This document shows, one piece after another, positions 33,554 to 43,346 of a stretch of DNA of 64,000 bases. Made by a program: the position numbers and the translations under genes. Under the pieces are notes generated by a model, which was not told the origin of the DNA, made no database searches, and saw nothing but the letters and a program-made list of their open reading frames with translations. Numbering within the stretch: the first letter of the stretch is position 1; every line of letters begins with the position of its first letter. This stretch comes from Bacteroidota bacterium. GTDB lineage: Bacteria; Bacteroidota; Bacteroidia; NS11-12g; UBA955. The stretch is taken from assembly GCA_963169345.1 (NCBI GenBank), contig CAUJCT010000056.1, positions 62,001 to 126,000 on the forward strand, given 5' to 3'.

Positions 33554-34938
33554 CCCCCGCCTCCATTGTTCTGCTTCTCTTCTTCTTCTTTACGCAATCT
33601 TTCCCGCTCTTCTTCTTCTCTTTTCTTTCTGCGTTCTTCCCGCTCCTTTTCTATAATCTGTTGCAATTTCTCATCATCTGTCAACTCCTTAACAGGAGCT
33701 CCTTTAGATTTGCTTGTATCACTGTTCTTTTTGTTGAGCGAATCCTTCATTGAGAAAATCAACTTACGCAAACTGTCGAGTTCATATTGCATACGGATAT
33801 TTTTAGCACGCTCACTTGTCAAATCATTGGTGTTCTTATCAAGTTGTTTGGTGAGATCTTTCGTTTCCATAAACAAATCGTTGTTCTCTTTGTTCAGGGA
33901 TTTATTTTCGTTTTCCAGTGATTCTATCTTCGTTTTCTGAGTCGCAACCATATTGGTGAGGTTAATGATGATATCACCATCCTCATTGCCTTTTTCAATT
34001 CTGTCTTTAAATTCTCTTAGCGATTTCAATTCTTCTTCCATCATAGCCAGCTGAGTTTTCAGATTTTCATTTTCCACCTCCAGTTCATCTACTCTGGTGT
34101 TCAGTCTGTTTCGCTGAGCAATCAATGCTGTATCAGAAGTCTTAACTCCGCCACCACTGCCAGATTCACACAATTTCAATTTAGTCCTTAATTCATCAAT
34201 TTCTTTATCCTTTTTGTTGATCTGATCCTTCAACTTAACAATGATTTGAGTGAAGGATTCCTCCATAGATTTTGCATCTGTGGTTGTCAGGTTTGTCAGG
34301 TCCTTTTTATCCTCACCAAATACTCTCAGATAATCAAACTTCACTTTACTGTCAGGACCCACATAAATACCTACCTTGCCTTTACTCAGTTCGATGTAAG
34401 TAAAACTTTGAACAAACTGACCATTGAGGTACAAATCGTAAACTTTATCATAAGTTTTTACAGATATCAGGTTCTCCCCTTTTGTCAGGGCATTGCTAGC
34501 TTTCATCCAGCCATTCCCATTGCCAACCAAAGGAGTCTGCTTATCCTTACTGATTTTCATAATACGGAATTCTTTCTTCTGATTTATTTCTATCAGTACA
34601 CCTCCGCTTGTTTCAGCCTGAGCCATTAATACCACACCTGCACTTTGCTTTTTATTGCTGTGTTCGTTAAAAACGACTGTAGATTCAAGCAGATAATTGT
34701 TGTATTCTTCTCCTGCATTAGAAAACAGATAATAGCCCGACTTTTTAGACTTTCTGTATAATTCGTAATATCCGTTCTGGGCGATAAACAAATTATCGGC
34801 ATTAAAAGTACTGCTCCAGTTTTTATCAGCCTGATTAAATTGTTCGTCAAGTAATAATTTGGTAAATTCTTTGTTGACTTCTTGTCCTTGAACAAAAAAT
34901 CCACTCGCAAATATCCAAATTAGAAATAATTTCTTCAT
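33550..34938 (-). CDS. Secreted protein with jelly-roll (LamG/DUF1080-like) domain and long coiled coil
   Basis: 462 residues. Signal peptide (MKKLFLIWIFASGFFVQGQ). Residues about 25-205 form a beta-rich concanavalin-like domain, with LIEINQKKEFRIMKISK, WMKASNALTKGENLISVKTYDKVYDLYLNGQFVQSF and KGKVGIYVGPDSKVKFDYLRVF, as in family-16-type glycan-binding domains (DUF1080). Residues about 225-425 are a continuous coiled coil, ending in a Glu/Arg/Lys-rich tail and GGGG. Probably periplasmic or surface, binding a glycan and oligomerising. A -7 box TAATTTTG (34970-34977, minus) lies 31 nt upstream. Overlaps the HExxH gene by 4 nt. Confidence 0.72.
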   Translation of the reverse strand: MKKLFLIWIFASGFFVQGQEVNKEFTKLLLDEQFNQADKNWSSTFNADNLFIAQNGYYELYRKSKKSGYYLFSNAGEEYNNYLLESTVVFNEHSNKKQSAGVVLMAQAETSGGVLIEINQKKEFRIMKISKDKQTPLVGNGNGWMKASNALTKGENLISVKTYDKVYDLYLNGQFVQSFTYIELSKGKVGIYVGPDSKVKFDYLRVFGEDKKDLTNLTTTDAKSMEESFTQIIVKLKDQINKKDKEIDELRTKLKLCESGSGGGVKTSDTALIAQRNRLNTRVDELEVENENLKTQLAMMEEELKSLREFKDRIEKGNEDGDIIINLTNMVATQKTKIESLENENKSLNKENNDLFMETKDLTKQLDKNTNDLTSERAKNIRMQYELDSLRKLIFSMKDSLNKKNSDTSKSKGAPVKELTDDEKLQQIIEKEREERRKKREEEERERLRKEEEEKQNNGGGG

Positions 34939-34992
34939 CTTTGCAATTGCTCTCTCCCTTGGGTTTGGGCAAAATTAAGATAATTATCCCAA

Positions 34993-35991
34993 ATGAAGTT
35001 GTGTTTTAGATTTTTATTCCCAATTCTCTGTGTTTTTACCTTCAGCTCCTGCTCCAACGAAATTGATGTTTTGGCTGATTATGAAGAAAGTGCTTCCATC
35101 TATGCTTTACTTGACCCCAATTACTCCATTCAGTTTGTAAAAATCAATAAAGTATTCGTTAATCCCAATGCCAAAGCTGGCGATGTAGCCCGTATCAGCG
35201 ATTCACTCTATTTTGATACCATTGCTCCCTATCTGATAGAACTTGGTTCGGGTAAAAAGATACCGCTGATTAAAGCCAATATTTTACTTAAAGACAGTGG
35301 CTATTTTGCCAATTCACCAAACTATCTCTATGTAACAAATGAACGTATTTATTCTAATCAGAAATACCGAATCGAACTTATTTTACCAAAAACAGGCAAG
35401 TTAGTTTCAGCAGAAACCGATATAGTGGGAACCACCATACTAACTCAGCCTGTCTCCATGTTTTCGATGTCCAGAGTTTTTAGTGTCTTGCCAACAGGAA
35501 GTGTCCCTGTCGAATTCAGATGCCCTCCAAATGGTAAAATCTATGATGCCTTTTTCTATTTCAACTATATTGAAATTGATAAAGCAGATACCAATATCAA
35601 AGTCAAAAAAACGATTCCCTGGAAAATTGTCAGAAGCTACAGAAGTTCAACAAACCTTGGCGGCGAATATGTCATTCAACGCATTCCGGGTGGATTGTTT
35701 TACGATTTGATTAAAGCCAATGTAAAAGTTAATCCCAATGTTACCCGACATTTTACTAATTGCGAAATTGAACTTGTGGCCGGCAATTTAACGCTTGATA
35801 CCTACATTCAAGCTTCAACTCCTTCTATCGGAATCGTGCAAAAACAGACTGATTTTACCAATGTGACCAATGGGGTAGGTTTATTTGGCTCCAGAAGTAC
35901 CCTGTACATAGATCAGGTTTCCATCGGACCTCAAACCAAAACATATCTTACAGTAGATACTGCCTATAAAAAATTAGGGTTCGTAAGATAA
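34993..35991 (+). CDS. DUF4249 family lipoprotein
   Basis: 332 residues; signal peptide MKLCFRFLFPILCVFTFSSC with lipobox. The body starts IDVLADYEESASIYALLDPNYSIQFVKINKVF, the pattern of DUF4249 lipoproteins (a beta-rich domain of Bacteroidetes, often encoded beside TonB-dependent receptors, which are absent here). No catalytic motif. Function unknown. Divergent from the coiled-coil gene across 54 bp. Confidence 0.75.
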   Translation: MKLCFRFLFPILCVFTFSSCSNEIDVLADYEESASIYALLDPNYSIQFVKINKVFVNPNAKAGDVARISDSLYFDTIAPYLIELGSGKKIPLIKANILLKDSGYFANSPNYLYVTNERIYSNQKYRIELILPKTGKLVSAETDIVGTTILTQPVSMFSMSRVFSVLPTGSVPVEFRCPPNGKIYDAFFYFNYIEIDKADTNIKVKKTIPWKIVRSYRSSTNLGGEYVIQRIPGGLFYDLIKANVKVNPNVTRHFTNCEIELVAGNLTLDTYIQASTPSIGIVQKQTDFTNVTNGVGLFGSRSTLYIDQVSIGPQTKTYLTVDTAYKKLGFVR

Positions 35992-36069
35992 TTTACTTCT
36001 CAAAATTTCTATTTTACTGCCCATTCTGACACTGACTGGGCTTATTAATTCCGACTTTTTGTCATAGTT

Positions 36070-36101
36070 TTTTATGGAATTCGACAAAATTGTCCATAAA
36101 A
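36070..36101. promoter_or_regulatory. Inverted repeat upstream of dnaK
   Basis: TTTTATGGA (36070-36078), 14-bp spacer, TCCATAAAA (36093-36101): a perfect 9-bp inverted repeat, 24 bp before the -7 box of dnaK. It is not the CIRCE sequence. It could be an operator or part of a leader hairpin of unknown use. Confidence 0.4.
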
Positions 36102-36124
36102 CTGACAGATTCTGTGTGTGGCAC

Positions 36125-36132
36125 TAGGTTTG
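36125..36132 (+). promoter_or_regulatory. -7 element of dnaK
   Basis: Perfect TAGGTTTG, 35 nt before the dnaK ATG. No TTG is found 17-23 bp upstream; an alternative sigma factor or activator could replace it. Confidence 0.45.
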
Positions 36133-36167
36133 AAAACGCATTAATACCCAATTGAAATAACATATTT

Positions 36168-38069
36168 ATGAGCAAAATAATAGGCATAGACTTAGGAACT
36201 ACGAACAGTTGCGTATCTGTAATGGAAGGCAACGAACCGGTTGTGATTGCCAACAGCGAAGGCAAGCGCACAACACCCTCCGTTGTAGCTTTCATGAAAG
36301 ATGGCGAACGAAAAATTGGAGACCCTGCTAAACGTCAGGCTATCACCAATCCAAAAAATACCATCTTCTCCATCAAACGTTTTATGGGTAACAACTTCGA
36401 TCAGGTTACAATGGAAACCGGAAGAGTACCATACGAAGTGGTGAAGGGCGACAACAATACCCCTAGGGTAAAAATTGACGATCGTCTATACACCCCGCAG
36501 GAAATCAGCGCCATGATTCTTCAGAAAATGAAGAAAACAGCTGAAGATTACCTCGGTACAGAAGTGAAAGAAGCTGTCATTACAGTTCCTGCTTACTTCA
36601 ATGATGCCCAAAGACAAGCAACAAAAGAAGCTGGTGAAATTGCCGGTCTTAATGTCAGAAGAATTATCAACGAACCAACTGCTGCTGCCCTGGCCTATGG
36701 TCTGGATAAAAAACACAGCGATATGAAAATTGTGGTGTTCGACTGCGGTGGTGGTACTCACGACGTATCAGTTCTTGAACTCGGCGATGGTGTATTTGAA
36801 GTTAAATCAACAGATGGGGATACGCACCTGGGTGGTGACGACTTCGACCAAAAAATCATCGACTGGCTGGTTCAGGAATTTAAAGATGAAAATGGCGGTC
36901 TGGATTTAAGCAAAGACCCAATGGCGCTTCAACGTTTGAAGGAAGCTGCTGAAAAAGCTAAAATCGAATTGTCAAGCACCAACAATACTGAAATCAACCT
37001 GCCATATATCATGCCGGTAGATGGTATTCCAAAACACCTTGTAAGATCGCTTTCAAGAGCCAAATTTGAACAATTGGTGGACGACCTGGTTCAAAGAACA
37101 ATTGAGCCTTGTAAATCTGCTTTGAAAAATGCAGGTTACAGCACTTCAGATATCAATGAAATCATCCTTGTAGGCGGTAGTACCCGTATCCCTGCAGTTC
37201 AGGCTGCTGTCGAAAAATTCTTCGGAAAAGCCCCTTCTAAAGGTGTAAATCCTGATGAAGTAGTAGCAGTTGGAGCAGCAATCCAGGGTGGTGTATTGAC
37301 AGGTGAAGTGAAAGATGTATTGTTGCTGGATGTCACTCCGCTTAGTCTTGGTATCGAAACCTACGGAGGTGTAATGACCAAATTAATTGAGGCAAACACA
37401 ACAATTCCTACAAAGAAAAGCGAAACTTTCAGTACTGCCAGCGATAATCAACCAAGTGTACAATTACACGTATTGCAAGGTGAACGCCCAATGGCTAAAG
37501 ACAACAGAACTATCGGTATGTTCAACCTGGATGGTATTCCACCTGCGCCAAGAGGTGTACCTCAGATTGAAGTTACTTTCGATATAGATGCCAATGGTAT
37601 CTTACACGTGAGTGCAAAAGATAAAGGAACCGGTAAAGAACAAAAAATCCGTATTGAAAGCTCAAGCGGCTTAAGCAAAGAGGAAATCGACAGAATGAAA
37701 CGCGAAGCTGAAGCCAATGCCGAAACCGACAGAAAGGCTAAAGAAGAAGCTGATAAGCTGAATACTGCTGATACTCTTATTTTCACTTCTGAAAAGAATT
37801 TGAAAGAATATGGCGACAAAATTCCTGCGGATAAAAAACAGGCTATCGAAGATGCTTTGGCTCAGTTAAAAACTGCACACCAAAACAAAGACCTAAATGC
37901 TTGCGATTCTGCTTCAGAAAGTCTCAACAAAGCATGGGAAGCTGCCAGTCAGGATATCTATAATGCACAGCAAAACGCACAGGCTCAACCTGGTGCTGAA
38001 AATACTGGTGCTCAAAATGGCAATGCTGCCAGCGATGTAGAAGATGTATCTTTTGAGGAAGTGAAATAA
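36168..38069 (+). CDS. dnaK: Molecular chaperone DnaK (Hsp70)
   Basis: 633 residues, normal length. Nucleotide-binding domain motifs: [17 protein letters not shown] (phosphate 1), [17 protein letters not shown] (phosphate 2; Cys-Gly-Gly and His where DLGGGTFD is usual), [13 protein letters not shown] (adenosine). The linker [19 protein letters not shown] leads to the substrate-binding domain, then the lid (about 505-610) and an EEVK-type tail ([10 protein letters not shown]). Works with DnaJ/GrpE, which are not nearby. Expected to be heat-inducible; the inverted repeat and -7 box upstream are listed. Ends in a strong terminator. Confidence 0.98.
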   Translation: MSKIIGIDLGTTNSCVSVMEGNEPVVIANSEGKRTTPSVVAFMKDGERKIGDPAKRQAITNPKNTIFSIKRFMGNNFDQVTMETGRVPYEVVKGDNNTPRVKIDDRLYTPQEISAMILQKMKKTAEDYLGTEVKEAVITVPAYFNDAQRQATKEAGEIAGLNVRRIINEPTAAALAYGLDKKHSDMKIVVFDCGGGTHDVSVLELGDGVFEVKSTDGDTHLGGDDFDQKIIDWLVQEFKDENGGLDLSKDPMALQRLKEAAEKAKIELSSTNNTEINLPYIMPVDGIPKHLVRSLSRAKFEQLVDDLVQRTIEPCKSALKNAGYSTSDINEIILVGGSTRIPAVQAAVEKFFGKAPSKGVNPDEVVAVGAAIQGGVLTGEVKDVLLLDVTPLSLGIETYGGVMTKLIEANTTIPTKKSETFSTASDNQPSVQLHVLQGERPMAKDNRTIGMFNLDGIPPAPRGVPQIEVTFDIDANGILHVSAKDKGTGKEQKIRIESSSGLSKEEIDRMKREAEANAETDRKAKEEADKLNTADTLIFTSEKNLKEYGDKIPADKKQAIEDALAQLKTAHQNKDLNACDSASESLNKAWEAASQDIYNAQQNAQAQPGAENTGAQNGNAASDVEDVSFEEVK

Positions 38070-38090
38070 TAAATCCAACAAGATAAAACG

Positions 38091-38121
38091 AAAAAAGCCC
38101 TGTTTATCGGGGCTTTTTTTT
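38091..38121 (+). terminator. Intrinsic terminator of dnaK
   Basis: AAAAAAGCCCTG pairs with CGGGGCTTTTTT around a 5-nt loop, followed by T. GC-rich core plus T8 makes this one of the strongest terminators in the window; the A tract suggests it may act on both strands. Confidence 0.9.
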
Positions 38122-38429
38122 CGAGCGTGTTATTTATTTTTAGTCCTTAAATGGTAGTAGCTATTGTCGAAGTACATACTTCGATGGTACAAAGATGATA
38201 AGATAATTTGGCGACTATCAACTCAATTTACCAAATGCAGTTTTCAATATGTCAATATGGACTCCCATTTTACACAAATTTAAACCTCAGCAGACTGTTT
38301 AATCTTTTGCTAAAGGGCGTTAACAAAGTGCCATAAGTCAATTAGTTGCCGTTAAGTACTCTCAAGTCTTCAATATTAAGCACTTAGAGCAACTGCTTAA
38401 AATTTGGCAAAAAAAATACATATTTGCCT
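38122..38429. other. 308-bp intergenic region with palindromes, upstream of the LytS-type kinase
   Basis: Contains the perfect palindrome TCGAAGTACATACTTCGA (38167-38184) and a looser inverted pair AGTTGC...GCAACT (about 38344-38393) with inner TTAAGT/ACTTA. CATATTTG (38419-38426), one mismatch from the -7 box, sits 3 nt before the kinase ATG. No open frame is convincing. Confidence 0.4.
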
Positions 38430-41315
38430 ATGGGATTAAAGAAACTATTGCTGTGCTGCTTTCTGCTGTTATCTGGTATTACTCAATCCCAAAATCTTGT
38501 CTATAAGTTTCTTACGATTAAAGAAGGTCTCCCAACCAACAACATTTTTAAAATAAAATTCGACAACAAAGGGTTCCTTTGGATTGCTCACGATAATGGG
38601 ATATCCCGCTATGATGGCTTTACCTTTAAACATTATATCAGTCCATATCAAAAATCCAATGTTTATACAGATTTGTTAATCGGACCGGATGGAAAAATCT
38701 GGATGACCAACCTGGGTTTACAGGTCTTTTATATTGAAAATGATGAGATGAAACTTTTCAAATCCTTCAATCTCAACTTTCCTCCCTCTACACTTAAAAT
38801 CAATTTTCTAAGCAATGGCAATTTAATTGTGAATGCAGAAGGAGGTCTATTTGAATTTGATTTGAAGAAAAACAAGGAAACGAAAATTTCACTGAACATC
38901 ACCATACAAAATTTTGCTGTCAACGATGATGTTGTTTATTTCAATAATCCATCTAATCAAAAACTATATAAATACCATAATGGACGATTGGATACAACCA
39001 ATTTAAACTTGCCTTTTGCAGTTATTTATGGCAATGATTCATGTGTTATCAGTAGTTATAACGTGTCCAGTGAATTGCTAATCAGATATGGCAAAAACTA
39101 TGAAAAAACAAAGATTCTTCCATTGTCTGCCAATTACAACCACTCTGAAATAATTGATAATTACTTTTATGTGTTTACGACCAAAAGCATTACAAGAATT
39201 AATCTTCAGGATGGAAGTTTTACACTTGAAAAAACTATGGAAGGTCGTAGTTTTACCCATTATACCAAAGACAAACTTGGCAATGAATGGTATTCGACGC
39301 TCAGTGAGGGTATTATTATTAAGCCTGTCAGTAATATACAATTAGTGGAAGTTGGGGAAAAATCACCCTTCATTCGACTGGTACAATTCAGAGATAACGC
39401 TTATGGCATTACAGTTGACAATCAGCTGTACCGCATGAATGAGAACGCTTTGGAATTCATCGCTAATTTTGATGAATACTTTGACTATAAACCTGTCATA
39501 TTAGCTAAAAACCTCAACAATGTTTACCTTTTACTGGGAAACAGCCGATTCCTATTAATCGATTCAACACTGAAAGTCAGACCCTATTTTCAGCAACTGG
39601 CTATGAAAGACGCCAGCCTGCATTCCAATGGCAATATTTATCTTGCAACAACCGGTAATATACTTTATCATCAATTTTCAGATAAAGCCATCCATTATTT
39701 GTCTAATAAAATCGCTTTTAAAGCTAACGACTCAACCATTCAAAGGGTGAATATGGTGGGCAGATTTTTCTGCGTGAAATACGATACGTACAGTAAAACT
39801 CTGTACTATGGCGGAGTTCCGGGATTCTTCAGCGTTAAAAATGATGAAAACCCCGTTGAAATAAAGGACGGAGATAAACAAATATTCAGCAGTTTCATTG
39901 ACTTCAGTAATCCGTATCTCATTATTGGCACCATTCAGTCGGGTATATATATATTGAAAAATGGTCAAATTTACCGCAATTTCAACGACCTTAACAGCAC
40001 CTTAGGAAATACAATCATCAAAACAAAACTCTATCAGAACAAGATTTGGGTATTAAGTAATAAAGGTATTCATACGATTGATTTGACAGATTTTCAAATA
40101 CAATCTTACTCTTACATTGGAGCTGTTGAGCTCAATAAGAACAATGATTTTACTCTGGCAAAAGACATTCTGTATCTTATATCCGGCCAAAAAACCTATA
40201 AGGTTAAACTGAGTGAATTGCGCAAAAGTCCTCCCGTTATACCAATTTACTTTAATTATGTTGAAGTGGGTGAATTGAAATTGTTTAACCCGAAATCCGT
40301 TCAATTAGCCTATAATGAAAACAGTTTTGCAATAGGAATTGACGTGCCTGCAGCTTCAGTATTGGGCAACGTCGACTATGAATATAAAATTAATAACAAT
40401 AACTGGTTCCAGCTGAGCAAAGGGCAAACTAAAATTTATCTCAGTCAGCTGGCACCGGGTACCTATACACTTTATGTACGGCAAATAGGTATCCCTAAGA
40501 CCTACAGCCTCAATTTTACGATTCAATCCCCGTTCTGGAAACAATGGTGGTTCTTTGTGCTCATATCTATATTTATTGCAGGTGTTATAGCTATCATTTA
40601 TATTAACAGAGTCAATACCATTCGACAAAAAACGCAGTCAGAAATCGAGAAATTCAAACTTGAAAAAGCCTTACAGTTAAATGTTCTAAGCAGTATCCGC
40701 TCTCAAATGAATCCGCATTTTCTGTTCAATGCGCTCAATACCATTCAGAGCTATATTTACCTCAACGATAAGAAACAAGCCATCAATTATTTGGGTAAAT
40801 TTTCAGTTCTGACAAGAAAAATTTTGGATGAATCGAACCGGGAAACCATCTCTCTTGCTGAAGAAATGGAGACCCTCGACCTTTACCTTCAACTGGAGAA
40901 AATGCGATTCGAAAATATTCTTGAGTACTCTATAGAACTCGAAGGCATTCGATATCCTGAACAATTTAAAATACCTCCCATGCTTATCCAACCTTATGTT
41001 GAGAATGCAGTTAAGCATGGATTGATGCATAAACCCAGCAACAGGAAATTAAAAGTTCTGTTTACTTACAATGAAGAGGATAAACTTCTTCAGGTGAAAA
41101 TTGATGATAATGGAATAGGACGCAGGCGCTCTGAGGAAATAAACTCCAAACGAAATGCCTCCCACAGATCTTTTTCAACAAAAGCCAACAAAACACGATT
41201 AGACATTCTGAATAGCGACAGGGTTAACCCTATCAGCGTGCAAATTATTGACAAAACGGACGAATATGACAACCCGATAGGTACCCTGGTACAAATCAAT
41301 ATCCCTGTTTTATAA
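38430..41315 (+). CDS. LytS-type sensor histidine kinase with beta-propeller sensor domain
   Basis: 961 residues from the ATG at 38430. After a signal peptide (ending GITQSQN), residues about 20-610 form propeller repeats: NNIFKIKFDNKGFLWIAHDNGISRYDGFTFKHY is the typical Reg_prop repeat. A Y_Y_Y immunoglobulin-like domain follows (about 630-700), then one membrane helix (WWFFVLISIFIAGVIAIIYI). The cytoplasmic part is a His_kinase domain with phospho-acceptor H763 in QMNPHFLFNALNTIQSYI and a HATPase (VENAVKHGL, DDNGIGRRRSEE). Pairs with the LytTR regulator 60 nt downstream. It resembles hybrid sensors but has no receiver of its own. The signal sensed is unknown. Confidence 0.9.
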   Translation: MGLKKLLLCCFLLLSGITQSQNLVYKFLTIKEGLPTNNIFKIKFDNKGFLWIAHDNGISRYDGFTFKHYISPYQKSNVYTDLLIGPDGKIWMTNLGLQVFYIENDEMKLFKSFNLNFPPSTLKINFLSNGNLIVNAEGGLFEFDLKKNKETKISLNITIQNFAVNDDVVYFNNPSNQKLYKYHNGRLDTTNLNLPFAVIYGNDSCVISSYNVSSELLIRYGKNYEKTKILPLSANYNHSEIIDNYFYVFTTKSITRINLQDGSFTLEKTMEGRSFTHYTKDKLGNEWYSTLSEGIIIKPVSNIQLVEVGEKSPFIRLVQFRDNAYGITVDNQLYRMNENALEFIANFDEYFDYKPVILAKNLNNVYLLLGNSRFLLIDSTLKVRPYFQQLAMKDASLHSNGNIYLATTGNILYHQFSDKAIHYLSNKIAFKANDSTIQRVNMVGRFFCVKYDTYSKTLYYGGVPGFFSVKNDENPVEIKDGDKQIFSSFIDFSNPYLIIGTIQSGIYILKNGQIYRNFNDLNSTLGNTIIKTKLYQNKIWVLSNKGIHTIDLTDFQIQSYSYIGAVELNKNNDFTLAKDILYLISGQKTYKVKLSELRKSPPVIPIYFNYVEVGELKLFNPKSVQLAYNENSFAIGIDVPAASVLGNVDYEYKINNNNWFQLSKGQTKIYLSQLAPGTYTLYVRQIGIPKTYSLNFTIQSPFWKQWWFFVLISIFIAGVIAIIYINRVNTIRQKTQSEIEKFKLEKALQLNVLSSIRSQMNPHFLFNALNTIQSYIYLNDKKQAINYLGKFSVLTRKILDESNRETISLAEEMETLDLYLQLEKMRFENILEYSIELEGIRYPEQFKIPPMLIQPYVENAVKHGLMHKPSNRKLKVLFTYNEEDKLLQVKIDDNGIGRRRSEEINSKRNASHRSFSTKANKTRLDILNSDRVNPISVQIIDKTDEYDNPIGTLVQINIPVL

Positions 41316-41375
41316 ATCGACAAGCCCGATTAATAAAATTGAACTGATTGAAATACAATATAAATACAAATTTGA

Positions 41376-42134
41376 ATGGTGTTAAAAGCGATAATAATAG
41401 ATGATGAAATAAGAGCTGTAAAAATGCTACAGGCTATTATTGAGGATACTTGTGCAGAAGATGTAGTGGTTGTAGCCACATGTAATGATTTGCCTGAAGG
41501 TGTAAAATCTATTAAGAAATTTAAACCCGATCTGGTTTTTCTTGATATAGAAATGCCTGGTTACAGTGGCTTACAAATTCTTGATTTCTTCAATGATGAT
41601 GAAATTAATTTCGAAATAGTCTTTACTACTGCTTATAATGAATTTGCCCTACAAGCATTTAAATTATCCGCTATCGATTATCTCTTAAAGCCAATTCAGC
41701 CTGAAATGATCAGAGAGGCTGTAGACAGAGTCATTCACAAATTCAATAAATCAGAAAACATACAGAGATACAATGCTCTGAAACAAAATCTGGATACCGA
41801 ATCTACGAAGAAAGTAGCTGTGGCTATCGGACAATCCATCAAGTTTCTTGATATCGATGACATCGTATTTATAAAGGCCGATGGCGCTTATTCTGAGATT
41901 GTATTGAAGGATGACAGTAAATTGGTTATTTCTAAAAACCTCAAACATTTTGAAGATATACTCTCCTTTGCAAAATCTTTTATTCGTGTACACAAATCGT
42001 ATTTAATCAATACAAAATATGTCAGTGAATATGTTAAAAGCGATGGAGGTTACCTCAAATTGAAAGATAAGTATGAAGTCAATATTACACACGACAAGGT
42101 GGACAAATTGCTTCAGGTATTAGGTGCCGGCTAA
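41376..42134 (+). CDS. LytTR-type response regulator
   Basis: 252 residues. Receiver domain 1-120 with D57 (LVFLDIEMPGYSG), acidic pair D9/D10 (IIIDDE) and K in YLLKPI. The C-terminal LytTR DNA-binding domain (about 145-250) shows VAIGQSIKFLDIDDIVFIKADGAYSEIVL and FIRVHKSYLIN. The partner of the kinase just upstream, likely co-transcribed. Targets cannot be seen from the window. Confidence 0.95.
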   Translation: MVLKAIIIDDEIRAVKMLQAIIEDTCAEDVVVVATCNDLPEGVKSIKKFKPDLVFLDIEMPGYSGLQILDFFNDDEINFEIVFTTAYNEFALQAFKLSAIDYLLKPIQPEMIREAVDRVIHKFNKSENIQRYNALKQNLDTESTKKVAVAIGQSIKFLDIDDIVFIKADGAYSEIVLKDDSKLVISKNLKHFEDILSFAKSFIRVHKSYLINTKYVSEYVKSDGGYLKLKDKYEVNITHDKVDKLLQVLGAG

Positions 42135-42165
42135 CCCGTGATTTATTCTTATAATTAGTGGAATT

Positions 42166-42189
42166 AGGAAGTGAAAAGCTTCCTTTTTT
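42166..42189 (+). terminator. Intrinsic terminator between lytT-type and phosphatase genes
   Basis: AGGAAG / CTTCCT stem with TGAAAAG loop followed by TTTTT. Sits in the convergent gap after the response regulator. Confidence 0.7.
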
Positions 42190-42192
42190 CTT

Positions 42193-43257
42193 TTATAAAC
42201 CTAATAACATTTTCATTTGCCTGAAAACTTCTGTGTTTTCGTGAGTGCCTTTAAAAAATGATGCACCGGGTCCGAATGCATAGACAGGTACCATTATTCC
42301 CGAATGATGGGTGCTTGAATAATGATGTTGTATGGACCTGGGGTTTAATGTACCTGCATCCAGACTTAATCCTCCGGTCTCATGGTCGGCAGTTACCAAT
42401 ATCAGTGTATTGCCGTCTTTTTTCGCGAATTCGAGCGCTACCTGTATCGCCAGATCAAAATCCTTCAATTCGCTGACCGTATAATTAAAGTCTGTATCAT
42501 GTCCGCCCCAGTCTATCTGACTTCCTTCTACCATCAAAAAGAATCCTTTTTTGTTTTGTGAAAGATGCTGAATCCCTGCTTTTGTCATTTCTGCCAGCCA
42601 GTTTCCCCTTTCATTTGCTTTGGGTGGATGAATACTGTCATTATAAAACCAGAATTGCTTTTTACTTTTGTCCCAGTTAGGAACTGAAACACCTGTATAA
42701 GTCTCATATCCATCTTGCTTGAGTTTTTCTATACTAAAATAGGGTTTGCCAGTTCCGGCAACAAAGTCTATCCCTTTTTTGTAAAAATCTTCAGCAATCT
42801 GAACATGCATTTCTCTGTTAACCCTGTGACCAAAGAAAGAACCCGGAGTAGCATGTGTAACGCTGCAAGTTGAAATTAAACCACTTGATAAACCATTTTT
42901 CTCAGCCAGTTCAAGGATCGTCACTCTGGGCAGACTATCCAATCCAACACCTATTGCTCCGTTAAAAGTCTTCTCTCCGGTACTATAGGCTGTGGCGCCA
43001 GCTGCACTGTCGGTGATGTAATCATCTCCCGAGGAAGTACGCAACAAGCCAATTTCTAAAAACTGATCTAATGTAAGACCGCCATACAGGAAAGAGGCCG
43101 CAGATATCTGTGCCAACCCCATGCCGTCTCCTATCATCAGAATGATGTTTAATGGTTTTTTTATTTGTGAAGCCACCACTTTCATGCCGCTGCCGCAATT
43201 GACAAACATCAAAATGGTGATTAAAAATACCGAAGTCGTTTTTCTTAAATACAACAT
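42193..43257 (-). CDS. Alkaline phosphatase family lipoprotein
   Basis: 354 residues from the ATG at 43257 (MLYLRKTTSVFLITILMFVNC, a lipobox). PhoA-type metal-dependent phosphatase: MIGDGMG holds the first metal ligand, the nucleophile Ser is in YITDSAAGATAYSTG, and further ligands are in SQIDWGGHDTDF (DxxxH) and VTADHETGG (DHE). Shorter than E. coli PhoA because surface insertions are missing. Periplasmic or outer-membrane anchored, releasing phosphate from esters. Start at 43284 in the same frame would delay the signal peptide and is not used. No Pho-box is claimed. Confidence 0.9.
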   Translation of the reverse strand: MLYLRKTTSVFLITILMFVNCGSGMKVVASQIKKPLNIILMIGDGMGLAQISAASFLYGGLTLDQFLEIGLLRTSSGDDYITDSAAGATAYSTGEKTFNGAIGVGLDSLPRVTILELAEKNGLSSGLISTCSVTHATPGSFFGHRVNREMHVQIAEDFYKKGIDFVAGTGKPYFSIEKLKQDGYETYTGVSVPNWDKSKKQFWFYNDSIHPPKANERGNWLAEMTKAGIQHLSQNKKGFFLMVEGSQIDWGGHDTDFNYTVSELKDFDLAIQVALEFAKKDGNTLILVTADHETGGLSLDAGTLNPRSIQHHYSSTHHSGIMVPVYAFGPGASFFKGTHENTEVFRQMKMLLGL

Positions 43258-43346
43258 ATTGCAAATTTGGGTGTTTTCAAACAAAATTCTACCAGTTCAA
43301 TAAAACTTAGTTTTTTAATTGAATCAGACTTAATAATTTCGAGTTT

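Noticed and set aside
33566-33940. 124-residue plus-strand frame opposite the coiled-coil gene
   Set aside because: Ser/Phe/Leu-rich antisense of Glu/Lys/Arg codons; a shadow of the real minus-strand gene.
36001-36167. CIRCE element before dnaK
   Set aside because: No TTAGCACTC-N9-GAGTGCTAA or close variant; only the unrelated TTTTATGGA dyad is present.
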